Shown here: piece by piece, positions 31,498-40,251 of the stretch
Position numbering within the stretch: position 1 is the stretch's first letter
How the letters are laid out: each line of letters opens with the position of its first letter
DNA from: SG8-41 sp036397875
GTDB taxonomy: Bacteria; Pseudomonadota; Gammaproteobacteria; Burkholderiales; SG8-41
NCBI GenBank assembly: GCA_036397875.1
Contig: DASWIC010000048.1
Location: 1-64,000, forward strand
DNA: 64,000 bases
Reading direction: 5' to 3'
Notes under the pieces: generated by a model
What the model was told of the DNA's origin: nothing
Database searches by the model: none
What the model saw: the letters and a program-made list of their open reading frames with translations, nothing else
Made by a program: the position numbers and the translations under genes

Positions 31498-32316
31498 ATG
31501 TTCAACGCGCGGCTCGCCACGGCGCTCATCCTACTTGCAGCGTGCGTGGCGGCAGCGGTGTTCCTGCCCAATCGCTGGTGGGCCGCTCTGCTGCTGGTCG
31601 TGCTGGCGGTGGCCGGCTGGGAATGGGGCGCGCTCGCGGGCACCGGGCGCAGCCGGCGCGCGTTCTTTGTCATGGTGGTCGTGGTCTCGGCCTGCGTCAT
31701 CGGGCTGTCTACCGGCCGCGAGCACGACACCGCGACCCGGCAACCGACGGTGGAAACCGCGGTCTACGGCGTCAGCACGGCATTCTGGCTGTTGCTTGCG
31801 TTGCCGTCGCTGGCGCAGCGGTGGCGGGTACGATCCCGGCTCGCGCTGGAGTGCGCCGGCTGGATCGTGCTGGTTCCGGTGTGGCTCGCGCTCGCGCGCA
31901 TGCAGGCCGAGCCCTCGCAGCTCCTCGCCCTGCTCGGAATCGTCTGGGTCGCCGACACGGCCGCTTACCTTGCGGGTAGGACGTGGGGCCGGCATCTCCT
32001 CGCGCCGCAGATCAGCCCCGCCAAGACCTGGGAAGGCGTGGCGGGCGCCTGCGCCGCAGTGGCAGTGTATTATGTTGCTCTGTCGATGCTGGCGCCCGAA
32101 TGGCACTGGATAAGCGGGTGGGGTGGAGTGGTTCTGTTCGCAGGTGTCACGCTGATGAGCATCGTGGGCGACCTGTACGAATCGTGGATCAAGCGCCAGG
32201 CCGGGGTCAAGGACAGCGGCGCGCTGCTGCCGGGTCACGGCGGCATGCTCGACCGGATTGACAGCATGAGTTCCAGCATGCCATTTGCCGCGCTGCTGCT
32301 GCACACCATCCGCTAG
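31498..32316 (+). CDS. cdsA: Phosphatidate cytidylyltransferase
   Basis: Integral membrane enzyme making CDP-diacylglycerol for all phospholipids. 272 residues with about seven or eight membrane segments. The family signature lies near the C-terminus: SIVGDLYESWIKRQAGVKD followed by LLPGHGGMLDRIDS, with the conserved metal-binding aspartates. Placed between uppS and dxr as usual. Confidence 0.94.
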   Translation: MFNARLATALILLAACVAAAVFLPNRWWAALLLVVLAVAGWEWGALAGTGRSRRAFFVMVVVVSACVIGLSTGREHDTATRQPTVETAVYGVSTAFWLLLALPSLAQRWRVRSRLALECAGWIVLVPVWLALARMQAEPSQLLALLGIVWVADTAAYLAGRTWGRHLLAPQISPAKTWEGVAGACAAVAVYYVALSMLAPEWHWISGWGGVVLFAGVTLMSIVGDLYESWIKRQAGVKDSGALLPGHGGMLDRIDSMSSSMPFAALLLHTIR

Positions 32317-32331
32317 CCGGCGCACTCTACC

Positions 32332-33543
32332 ATGGCCGACAGGAAACGCCTCGCGATACTGGGTTCCACCGGCAGCGTCGGCGCCAGCACGCTCGACGTC
32401 GTGGCACGCCACCGCAGCCGATTCGAAGTGGTTGCGCTCACCGCTCGGCACCAGGTCGACGCGCTGCTGGAACAGTGCCGCGCGTTCCAGCCGAAGTTCG
32501 CGGTCCTGCTGGAGCCGGGAGCGGCCAGGGAGCTGCAGCGACGCGTGCGGCAGGCGGGGCTCGGCTGCGAAGTGTTGAGCGGCGCCGGAGCGCTCGAGCA
32601 GGTGGCGAGCCTGCCCGAAGTGGATACCGTCATGGCCGCAATCGTGGGTGTCGCCGGGCTGCGCCCGACGCTCGCCGCGGCGCGCGCGGGGAAGAACATC
32701 CTGCTCGCGAACAAGGAGTCGCTGGTGACGGCGGGCGCCGTGCTGATGGACACCGTGCGCGCGTGCGGCGCGACTCTGCTGCCGATCGACAGCGAGCACA
32801 ACGCCATATTCCAGGCGCTGCCGCGCGCGCGCGGCGGCGCCGACACCGCGGGCGTGCGCCGTATCCTTCTCACCGCCTCTGGCGGGCCATTCCGGTCGGC
32901 CTCGCTGCGCCAGCTCGAAGAGGCGACACCCGCCCAGGCCTGCGCGCACCCGAACTGGGTGATGGGACGCAAGATCTCGGTGGATTCCGCGACCATGATG
33001 AACAAGGGGCTGGAGGTGATCGAGGCGCGCTGGCTGTTTAATGTGCGGGCGGACCAGATCGAGGTCGTGATCCATCCCGAGAGCGTCGTCCATTCGCTGG
33101 TCGAGTACCTGGACGGATCGGTTATCGCCCAGCTCGGCAACCCGGACATGCGCACGCCGATCGCCTATGGGCTGGGTTTTCCCGAGCGCATCGACGCGGG
33201 CGTGGAGTTCCTGGATCTCCCCCGCATCGGGGCGCTGCACTTCGAGCGGCCCGATCGCGAGCGATTTCCATGCCTGCGGCTCGCATACGAAGCGCTGGCC
33301 GCGGGCGGCATCGCACCGGCGGTGCTCAATGCTGCGAACGAAGTCGCGGTCGCGAGCTTTCTCTCCGGGACGACCGGATTCCGGCAGATCCCGGCCATGA
33401 TCGAAGCGGTGCTGTCCGACTTGCCGTGGCGGCCGGTCGGGAGCCTCGAGGATGTCTTCGCCGCCGACCACGCCGCGCGCGAGCGCGCGGAGGGCTGGTT
33501 GCGCGCGGCCGGGCGCCCGTTGCTTGCCGCCCACGGCTGCTGA
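32332..33543 (+). CDS. dxr: 1-deoxy-D-xylulose 5-phosphate reductoisomerase
   Basis: First committed step of the MEP isoprenoid pathway. 403 residues with the NADPH motif LGSTGSVGASTLD at 10-22, LLANKESLVTAG, the metal site region PIDSEHNAIFQ and MGRKISVDSATMMNKGLE. Precedes rseP by 3 bases. Supplies precursors for the undecaprenyl chain made by uppS two genes upstream. Confidence 0.96.
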   Translation: MADRKRLAILGSTGSVGASTLDVVARHRSRFEVVALTARHQVDALLEQCRAFQPKFAVLLEPGAARELQRRVRQAGLGCEVLSGAGALEQVASLPEVDTVMAAIVGVAGLRPTLAAARAGKNILLANKESLVTAGAVLMDTVRACGATLLPIDSEHNAIFQALPRARGGADTAGVRRILLTASGGPFRSASLRQLEEATPAQACAHPNWVMGRKISVDSATMMNKGLEVIEARWLFNVRADQIEVVIHPESVVHSLVEYLDGSVIAQLGNPDMRTPIAYGLGFPERIDAGVEFLDLPRIGALHFERPDRERFPCLRLAYEALAAGGIAPAVLNAANEVAVASFLSGTTGFRQIPAMIEAVLSDLPWRPVGSLEDVFAADHAARERAEGWLRAAGRPLLAAHGC

Positions 33544-33546
33544 GGC

Positions 33547-34914
33547 ATGACCCTGCTGATCACCATCGCCGCCTTTGCGGTGGCGCTCGGCTGCCTGATC
33601 GTGGTCCATGAGTACGGCCATTTCATCGTCGCGCGCGCCTGCGGGGTCAAGGTCCTGCGCTTCTCGGTCGGGTTCGGCAAGCCGCTCTGGTTGAAGCGCT
33701 ACGGACGTGACGCGACCGAGTGGGTGATCGCCGCGTTTCCGCTGGGCGGTTACGTCAAGATGCTCGATGAACGCGAGGGCCCGGTGGCCCACGACGAGCT
33801 GCGCCGCGCGTTCAACCGCCAGCCGGTAGGGCGCCGGGTGGCAATCGTGGTGGCGGGGCCGGCAGCCAACTTTCTGCTCGCCATCGCACTCTACTGGGTG
33901 CTGTTCGTCCACGGCGTACCGGGCTTGAAGCCGGTACTCGGGGAGCCGCCCGCCGGCACTCCGGCGCATCACGCGGGCTTCGTGGCCGGCGATACTCTCG
34001 CCCGGATCGACACCGAGCCGGTCGCGACCTGGCAGGACGCGCGCTGGATCCTCCTGCAGCACGCCATCCAGCGATCGACCGTTGACGTCGCGGTACGCCC
34101 GGCCGCAGGCGGGGCCGCCACGCGCCGACTCGATCTCTCGGGCGTGACCACGGCCGACCTCGACAGCGATTTTCTCCGGGCGCTGGGGCTGACGCGCTCC
34201 CAGCCGTCGCTGAAGCCGGTGATCGGCGAGCTCGTGGGCGGCGGCGCGGCCGAGCGCGCGGGACTCAAGGCGGGCGACGAGATCGTGGCGATCGCGAACC
34301 AGCCGATCGAGAACTGGGAGCAGGTAGTCAAGCTCGTGCGCGCGCATCCTGGCGCCCCGCTGGTGATCGAGGTGAGGCGCGGCGGCGCGCTGCAGCCGGC
34401 GATCGCGGTTTCCCCCGAGACCGTGATCGAGGGCGGGCAGAAGATCGGCAGGATCGGGGCGGCGCCGCAAATGGACCGCGCCGCGCTGGCGGATCTCATC
34501 GTTGACGTGCGCTACGGCCCGCTGGAAAGCCTCATTCGCGCGGCGCAAAAGACCTGGGAGACCTCGGTATTCAGCCTGCGCATGCTCGGCAAGATGATCA
34601 TCGGCGAGGTCTCGCTCAAGAATCTCTCGGGCCCGATCACGATCGCCGATTATGCCGGGCAGTCCGCGCAGAGCGGGTTCGGCTCCTATCTCATGTTCCT
34701 CGCGTTGATCAGCATCAGCCTCGGTGTGCTTAATCTGCTGCCGATCCCGTTACTCGACGGCGGGCATCTCATGTATTATGCGATCGAGATTCTGCAGGGT
34801 CGTCCTCTCTCGGACCGTGCCATCGAGATCGGTCAGCACGCCGGTCTGGTGCTGCTGATCACGTTGATGGCTTTCGCGCTCTACAACGACATACACCGCC
34901 TGGTCGGCGGTTGA
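33547..34914 (+). CDS. rseP: RIP zinc metalloprotease RseP
   Basis: Intramembrane site-2 protease that cuts the anti-sigma factor RseA after DegS, releasing sigma-E. 455 residues: HEYGH zinc motif at 21-25 in the first membrane segment, two PDZ domains in the periplasmic part (about 115-290), and LLDGGHLMYY near 402-411 with the third zinc ligand Asp404. Its target operon lies at 58.4 kb in this window. bamA starts 4 bases later. Confidence 0.95.
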   Translation: MTLLITIAAFAVALGCLIVVHEYGHFIVARACGVKVLRFSVGFGKPLWLKRYGRDATEWVIAAFPLGGYVKMLDEREGPVAHDELRRAFNRQPVGRRVAIVVAGPAANFLLAIALYWVLFVHGVPGLKPVLGEPPAGTPAHHAGFVAGDTLARIDTEPVATWQDARWILLQHAIQRSTVDVAVRPAAGGAATRRLDLSGVTTADLDSDFLRALGLTRSQPSLKPVIGELVGGGAAERAGLKAGDEIVAIANQPIENWEQVVKLVRAHPGAPLVIEVRRGGALQPAIAVSPETVIEGGQKIGRIGAAPQMDRAALADLIVDVRYGPLESLIRAAQKTWETSVFSLRMLGKMIIGEVSLKNLSGPITIADYAGQSAQSGFGSYLMFLALISISLGVLNLLPIPLLDGGHLMYYAIEILQGRPLSDRAIEIGQHAGLVLLITLMAFALYNDIHRLVGG

Positions 34915-34918
34915 GTTC

Positions 34919-37186
34919 ATGCGCTGGTTTCGCGCAGCATGGCTGCTCCTCGCATTCCATGCGATTGCGGCGGCCGCCCTCGAGCCGTTTGTCATCCGGG
35001 ACATCCGGGTGGAGGGCATCCAGCGCACGGAAGCCGGCACGATCTTCAGCTACCTGCCGGTCAAGGTCGGCGACACGATGTCCGACGAGCGGGCGTCCGA
35101 GGCGATCCGCGCGCTGTTTGCGACCGGGTTCTTCCGCGACGTCAGCCTGGAGCGCGAGGGCGACGTGCTGGTAGTGGTGGTGCAGGAACGGCCCTCGATC
35201 GCCCAGATCGAGTTCGCGGGACTGCATGAGTTCGAAAAGGACCAGATCACGAGCGCGTTTCGCCAGATCGGCATCGGGGAGGGCCGCATCCTCGACCGCG
35301 GGCTGCTCGATCGCGCGGAACAGGAGCTCAAACGCCAGTACCTGGGCAAGGGCTACTACGCGGTCATCATCAGTACCACGGTAACGCCGCTGGAGCGCAA
35401 CCGCGTCGCGATCAACTTCAACGTCGAGGAAGGGCTGGTTGCCAAGATCCGGCAGATCAGCATCATCGGCGCGCAGGCGTTCAGCGAGAGCGAACTCACG
35501 AGGCTGTTCGTGCTGCGCACGCCGGGGCTGTGGACCTGGTTCAGCAAGCACGATCAATACTCGCGGGAGAAGCTTTCGGCTGACCTCGAAACGCTGCGCT
35601 CGTATTATCTCGACCGCGGGTATCTCGAGTTCCGCGTCGACTCCACCCAGGTCTCGATCACGCCCGACAAGCAGGACATCTACATCACGATCAGCGTCAC
35701 GGAAGGCCCCCAGTACACGGTATCGGACGTGCGGGTGGCCGGCGAACTCCTGGTCCCCGAGGAGGAGATACGCAAGCTGATCCAGATCAAACCGGGGGAG
35801 CGGTTTTCCCGCGCGCGCCTGACCGAATCAAGCAAGTTGATCGCCGACCGTCTGGGCAACGACGGCTATGCGTTCGCCAACGTCAATGCCGTGCCGAGCC
35901 TCGACAAGGAGAAGCGCCAGGTTGCGTTCACGTTCCTGATCGATCCGGGGCGGCGCGTCTACGTTCGCCGCATCAACCTGACCGGAAACACGCAAACACG
36001 CGACGAGGTGATTCGCCGCGAGATGCGCCAGCTGGAGGGCGCCTGGTACTCGGCGCAGAAGGTCACGCTGTCCAAGCAGCGTATCGACCGGCTCGGCTAC
36101 TTCACCGAGGTCGGCGTCGAAACGCCCTCCGTGGCCGGATCGACCGATCAGGTTGACGTCAACATCGCAGTCGTCGAGAAGCCCACGGGGCAGTTGTTGT
36201 TCGGCGCGGGCTACGGCAGCGATGAGGGTCTAGTTTTTTCGGCATCGATCGCGAAGCAGAACATCTTCGGCAGCGGGCGGCACATGTCGCTGGGCGTTAA
36301 TACCAGCAGGGTCAACACGGTCTACTCACTGTCCTATACCAACCCCTATTTCACGCTGGACGGCGTGAGCCAGGGTTTCGATATCTATTACCGGGACCTC
36401 GACCCCACGGCACGAGACCTGGGCCAGTACCAGACGAGGACCGTGGGCGGGCAAATGCGGTTCGGCGTCCCGATCTCCGAGCTCGACACGATCCAGTACG
36501 GCATCGGATACGACGACACGACCATCACGACTTTTCCCGACAGCCCGCCGCGCTACCTGGATTACGTGGCCGTCTTCGGCTCCCAGAACACCAACCTGTT
36601 CCTGACGGCCGGGTGGGCCCGCGACGGGCGGGATAGCCTGATCTATCCCACCAAGGGTGCGTTTCACAGAGCGAGCAGCGAGGTCGGCCTTCCCCTTGCC
36701 GATCTGGAGTATTACAAGCTCTACTATCAGTACCAGCGCTATTTCCCGCTGACGCGTTTCACCAGCCTGCTGGTCAACGGCGAGTTCGGATACGGGGACG
36801 GCTATGATGATAAGCCGTTGCCCTTCTTCAAGAATTTCTATGTCGGCGGCGTCAATTCGGTGCGCGGCTTCAAGTCCTTTACAATAGGCCCCAAGGATGT
36901 CAACGGTGACCCGACGGGTGGGCCGCGGAAGGTGCAGGCCAACACGGAGCTGCTGTTCCCGCTTCCCGGACTGGAGAATGACCGGTCGGTGCGGGTGAGC
37001 GCGTTCGTCGATTCAGGCGTGGTGGGGGAAACGATCGATTTCAGCCTGCTGCGTGTTTCCACCGGCCTGGCACTGCTGTGGGTATCGCCGATCGGCCCGC
37101 TCAAACTCAGCTTGGGCTGGCCGCTACGCAAGCAGCCGGACGACGATCTGCAGAAATTCCAGTTCACCATCGGCGGAATTTTCTGA
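34919..37186 (+). CDS. bamA: Outer membrane protein assembly factor BamA
   Basis: Central component of the outer-membrane beta-barrel assembly machine. 755 residues: signal peptide (about 1-20, ending AAAALEP), five POTRA domains (about 22-345), then a 16-strand barrel with the conserved loop motif VRGF in NSVRGFKSF, ending in Phe as outer-membrane proteins do. Directly followed by the chaperone gene skp, the usual order. Confidence 0.96.
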   Translation: MRWFRAAWLLLAFHAIAAAALEPFVIRDIRVEGIQRTEAGTIFSYLPVKVGDTMSDERASEAIRALFATGFFRDVSLEREGDVLVVVVQERPSIAQIEFAGLHEFEKDQITSAFRQIGIGEGRILDRGLLDRAEQELKRQYLGKGYYAVIISTTVTPLERNRVAINFNVEEGLVAKIRQISIIGAQAFSESELTRLFVLRTPGLWTWFSKHDQYSREKLSADLETLRSYYLDRGYLEFRVDSTQVSITPDKQDIYITISVTEGPQYTVSDVRVAGELLVPEEEIRKLIQIKPGERFSRARLTESSKLIADRLGNDGYAFANVNAVPSLDKEKRQVAFTFLIDPGRRVYVRRINLTGNTQTRDEVIRREMRQLEGAWYSAQKVTLSKQRIDRLGYFTEVGVETPSVAGSTDQVDVNIAVVEKPTGQLLFGAGYGSDEGLVFSASIAKQNIFGSGRHMSLGVNTSRVNTVYSLSYTNPYFTLDGVSQGFDIYYRDLDPTARDLGQYQTRTVGGQMRFGVPISELDTIQYGIGYDDTTITTFPDSPPRYLDYVAVFGSQNTNLFLTAGWARDGRDSLIYPTKGAFHRASSEVGLPLADLEYYKLYYQYQRYFPLTRFTSLLVNGEFGYGDGYDDKPLPFFKNFYVGGVNSVRGFKSFTIGPKDVNGDPTGGPRKVQANTELLFPLPGLENDRSVRVSAFVDSGVVGETIDFSLLRVSTGLALLWVSPIGPLKLSLGWPLRKQPDDDLQKFQFTIGGIF

Positions 37187-37237
37187 GTGCGGCGGTGCAT
37201 GCGCGGGCCGTCGCGAGACAACTGCAAGGAGAGCGCA

Positions 37238-37741
37238 TTGAAGCATACAATTCCGAGGATCGCCGTGGTGCTGGCCGCGTTTGTCGCCATGGGCGCCGAG
37301 GCCGCGGACATGAAAATCGGCTTCGTGGACGTGGAGCGCATCAGCCGCGAATCCGCGCCGGCCGAGCGCGCGAGCAAGCAGCTCGAAAAGGAATTCGCCC
37401 CCCGTCGGCAGGAGCTGCAGCGTCGAGAGGCCCGCATCAAGGAGCTGCAGGGCCAGCTCGAGCGCGAGGCGATGACGATGACCGAAAGCGATCGCCGGGC
37501 AAAGGAGCAGGAGCTGGCGCGCACCAATGTGGAATTTCAGCGCATGCAGCGCGAATTTCGCGAGGACCTAACGATTCGCCGCAATCAGGAGATACAGGGA
37601 CTGATGGAGCGGGCCAACCGCGTGATCCGAAAGATCGCCGAAGCGGGCAAGTTCGATCTCGTCATCCAGGATGCGGTCTATCGGGACCCGCGCATCGACA
37701 TTACGGACCAGGTGCTCAAGGCCCTCGCCGAACCCCAATAG
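37238..37741 (+). CDS. skp: Periplasmic chaperone Skp (OmpH family)
   Basis: Holds unfolded outer-membrane proteins on their way to BamA. From the TTG at 37238 it is 167 residues with a signal peptide (MKHTIPRIAVVLAAFVAMGA) and mature start ADMKIGFVDVERI. The middle is a long charged coiled coil, the tentacles of Skp. The frame opens at 37187, but GGAG six bases before the TTG and the fit of the signal peptide decide the start. Confidence 0.9.
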   Translation: MKHTIPRIAVVLAAFVAMGAEAADMKIGFVDVERISRESAPAERASKQLEKEFAPRRQELQRREARIKELQGQLEREAMTMTESDRRAKEQELARTNVEFQRMQREFREDLTIRRNQEIQGLMERANRVIRKIAEAGKFDLVIQDAVYRDPRIDITDQVLKALAEPQ

Positions 37742-37811
37742 GCGATCCAGAAATGCGCGGCGCGCCGGCCGGCCCCGCTCGTGGTGCCGGTCGCATCCCG
37801 CGCCCGTGCCC

Positions 37812-38864
37812 ATGAAAGACAGCGAAAGCAGATCCTACAGCCTGCGCGAAATCGCCCGGCGTTTCGGGGGTGATATTGCCGGCAATCCCGAATTCGAGGT
37901 GCGCCGGGTCGCTACGCTGGAGAACGCGGGGCCCGACTGCATCGCCTTTCTCGCCAATACGCGCTACCTTCCCCAGCTCAAGGCGACGCGTGCAGGCGCA
38001 GTGATCGTGGGCAAAGCGGCGCGCGCCGCGACCCGGGTCCCCCGGATCGTGTGCGCAAACCCCTACGCCTATTTCGCACGGGTATCGACCCTGTTCAACC
38101 CGGCGCCCGGCGCGCAGCCAGGAGTGCACCCGACCGCGGTCGTCGCTGGTTCGGCCCGGGTTGCCGTCGACGCCGAGATCGGCCCGTGCGCCGTGATCGA
38201 AGGCGGCGCGGAGATCGGGGCGGGTTGCGTCATCGGCGCCGGCTGCTGCATCGGAGAGGGAGTCGTGATTGGAGCCGGTACCCGGCTCTACGCCAATGTC
38301 AGCATATACCATGGCTGCGTCGTCGGCGAGCACGTCATTCTTCATGCGGGCGTCGTGATCGGCTCCGATGGCTTCGGCCTCGCGATGGAGGAGGGGCGCT
38401 GGGTCAAGGTGCCGCAGGTCGGATGCGTGGTGATCGGCAACGACGTGGAGATCGGCGCCAACACCACGGTGGACCGGGGCGCGCTCGACGATACCGTGAT
38501 CGAGGAGGGCGTGAAGCTCGACAATCAGATACAGGTCGGTCACAACGTGCGGATCGGCGCTCACACCGCGATTGCTGCCTGCACGGGCATCGCCGGCAGT
38601 GCGAAGATCGGGCGCCACTGCCGGATCGGCGGCGCATCGGGCATTGCCGGGCACATCACCATCGCCGACGGCGTGGAAATTTCGACCTACACGCTGATCA
38701 CCAAGTCGATCGACCGTCCCGGCACCTACACTGGGGCCTATGCGTTCGAGCCGCATCGGGACTGGCTCCGGAACGCGGCGCAGCTGCGCCATCTCGCGGA
38801 GCTGGCGCGCAGGGTACGGGCGCTGGAGAAAAAATCGAAGCAGCCAAAAAGGAGCAAGCCGTGA
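37812..38864 (+). CDS. lpxD: UDP-3-O-(3-hydroxyacyl)glucosamine N-acyltransferase
   Basis: Third step of lipid A synthesis, adding the N-linked acyl chain. 350 residues: N-terminal uridine-binding domain (about 8-100), then hexapeptide repeats of the left-handed beta helix, with the catalytic His in DNQIQVGHNVRIG. The frame runs upstream over the end of skp; the ATG at 37812 fits the family. The stop overlaps fabZ. Confidence 0.95.
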   Translation: MKDSESRSYSLREIARRFGGDIAGNPEFEVRRVATLENAGPDCIAFLANTRYLPQLKATRAGAVIVGKAARAATRVPRIVCANPYAYFARVSTLFNPAPGAQPGVHPTAVVAGSARVAVDAEIGPCAVIEGGAEIGAGCVIGAGCCIGEGVVIGAGTRLYANVSIYHGCVVGEHVILHAGVVIGSDGFGLAMEEGRWVKVPQVGCVVIGNDVEIGANTTVDRGALDDTVIEEGVKLDNQIQVGHNVRIGAHTAIAACTGIAGSAKIGRHCRIGGASGIAGHITIADGVEISTYTLITKSIDRPGTYTGAYAFEPHRDWLRNAAQLRHLAELARRVRALEKKSKQPKRSKP

Positions 38865-39340
38865 GCGGCATGGACATCAACAAGATCCTCGAATATCTCC
38901 CGCACCGCTACCCCTTCCTGCTGGTCGACCGGGTGCTGTCCTGCGAGCCGGGCAAGCGCTTGACGGCGTTGAAAAACGTCACCATCAACGAGCCGTACTT
39001 CCAGGGCCATTTCCCCCATCACCCGGTCATGCCGGGGGTGCTGATCATCGAGGCGATGGCGCAGGCCTGCGCCATCCTGACCTTTCACAGCGAGCAGCAT
39101 CGGGCCGACGAACGCCTGGTCTACTATTTCGCCGGGATCGACAACGCCCGGTTCAAGAAGCCGGTCATGCCCGGTGACACGCTGCGCCTGGAAGTCGTCC
39201 TGGAACGCCACGTCCGAGGTATCTGGAAATATACGGCGCAGGCACTGGTCGAGGATGCAGTGGTGGCGGTGGCCGAGATGATGTGCACGGTGCGCTCGCT
39301 CCAGGCGGACGGACGGACTGCGCCGGTGCCGCATTCGTAA
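38861..39340 (+). CDS. fabZ: 3-hydroxyacyl-[acyl-carrier-protein] dehydratase FabZ
   Basis: Dehydrates 3-hydroxyacyl-ACP in fatty acid synthesis. It competes with LpxA/LpxD for 3-hydroxyacyl-ACP, which explains its place among lpx genes. 159 residues from GTG 38861. LEYLPHRYPFLLVDRV is near the N-terminus and the catalytic His lies in GHFPHHPVMPGVLIIEAMAQ. GGAG six bases before the GTG favours it over ATG 38870. The start overlaps the lpxD stop by four bases. Confidence 0.94.
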   Translation: MSGMDINKILEYLPHRYPFLLVDRVLSCEPGKRLTALKNVTINEPYFQGHFPHHPVMPGVLIIEAMAQACAILTFHSEQHRADERLVYYFAGIDNARFKKPVMPGDTLRLEVVLERHVRGIWKYTAQALVEDAVVAVAEMMCTVRSLQADGRTAPVPHS

Positions 39341-39356
39341 GGGGTCCGTCCTGCCC

Positions 39357-40130
39357 GTGAAGGCTCATCCCACAGCGATCGTCGACCCGCGTGCGCGCAT
39401 CGCGCCGGATGTCGAGATCGGCCCCTACGCCGTCGTAGGACCGGATGTCGAGATCGGCGCAGAGTGCTGGATCGGCCCTCATGCCGTGGTCACCGGCCAC
39501 ACCAGGATCGGCCGGCGCAATCGCATCTTCCAGTTCTCGTCCATCGGCGAGATTCCCCAGGACAAGAAATACGGCGGTGAGCCGACGCGTCTGGAAATCG
39601 GCGACGGCAATACCATCCGCGAGTTCTGCACCTTTAATTGCGGAACAGCACAGGACGCCGGCGTGACGCGCGTCGGAGATGACAACTGGTTCATGGCATA
39701 CGTTCACCTTGCCCATGACTGCCAGGTCGGAAGTCACACGGTGTTTGCCAACGGCGCGACGCTGGGCGGGCACGTGCATGTCGGTGACCACGCCATACTC
39801 GGCGGCTTCACCGGCGTGCACCAGTTCTGCCGCATCGGGAGCCACAGTATTACGGGGGGCGGCTCGATCGTGCTGCTGGATGTGCTGCCCTATGTGACGG
39901 TCTCCGGCAACCCCGCAAAACCCTACGGCCTCAACGTCAAGGGCCTTAAGCGCCGCGGCTTTACGGCCGACACCATCACCGGGCTCAATCGGGCCTACAA
40001 GACTCTCTACCGCTCAGGCCTCACGCTGGAACAGGCGAAGGCGCAGCTCGCGCGCCAGAGGACCGAATGCCCAGAGCTCCAGATCATCCTGGATTTCCTG
40101 TCCCCTTCGGGACGCGGAATCGCCCGCTAA
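39357..40130 (+). CDS. lpxA: UDP-N-acetylglucosamine acyltransferase
   Basis: First step of lipid A synthesis. 257 residues, GTG start giving MKAHPTAIVDPRARIAPDVE. Hexapeptide-repeat beta helix with the catalytic His in YVHLAHDCQVGSHTVFANGA, and GGFTGVHQFCRIGSHS further on. The C-terminal helical domain is complete. Separated from lpxB by 121 bases that hold three hairpin-forming repeats, although these genes are usually tightly spaced. Confidence 0.95.
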   Translation: MKAHPTAIVDPRARIAPDVEIGPYAVVGPDVEIGAECWIGPHAVVTGHTRIGRRNRIFQFSSIGEIPQDKKYGGEPTRLEIGDGNTIREFCTFNCGTAQDAGVTRVGDDNWFMAYVHLAHDCQVGSHTVFANGATLGGHVHVGDHAILGGFTGVHQFCRIGSHSITGGGSIVLLDVLPYVTVSGNPAKPYGLNVKGLKRRGFTADTITGLNRAYKTLYRSGLTLEQAKAQLARQRTECPELQIILDFLSPSGRGIAR

Positions 40131-40161
40131 CGAGCATCGTGAAAATCGTCGACGATGCTCG
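40131..40161 (+). repeat. Perfect 10-bp inverted repeat after lpxA
   Basis: CGAGCATCGT (40131-40140) and ACGATGCTCG (40152-40161) with an 11-base loop, starting right after the lpxA stop codon. No T-tract follows, so a Rho-independent terminator is unlikely. Confidence 0.8.
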
Positions 40162-40162
40162 A

Positions 40163-40200
40163 CCCCTCACCCCTTCCCCCTCTCCCGAGGGGCGAGGGGA
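40163..40200 (+). repeat. Heptad-periodic inverted repeat, CCCCTNN type
   Basis: CCCCTCA, CCCCTTC, CCCCTCT in tandem (40163-40183), then CCC, then GAGGGGC, GAGGGGA (40187-40200). The third left unit and first right unit form a hairpin CCCCTC-TCCC-GAGGGG. Second of three hairpins between lpxA and lpxB. Confidence 0.85.
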
Positions 40201-40213
40201 AATGGACTGCGGC

Positions 40214-40233
40214 AACTGGTTTGTCAACCAGTT
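40214..40233 (+). repeat. Hairpin before lpxB
   Basis: AACTGGTT, loop TGTC, AACCAGTT: a perfect 8-bp stem, extended by GGC/GCC outside with one bulged base. Ends 18 bases before the lpxB ATG; the lpxB Shine-Dalgarno (TTGGAG) lies just after it and remains free. Confidence 0.75.
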
Positions 40234-40251
40234 AGCCGAGGTTGGAGATTG

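Noticed and set aside
31531..34548. A 1005-codon open frame on the minus strand opposite cdsA, dxr and rseP
   Set aside because: All three plus-strand genes are recognised over their full length. Its translation is low-complexity Arg/His/Gly/Asp-rich, the usual antisense shadow in GC-rich DNA.
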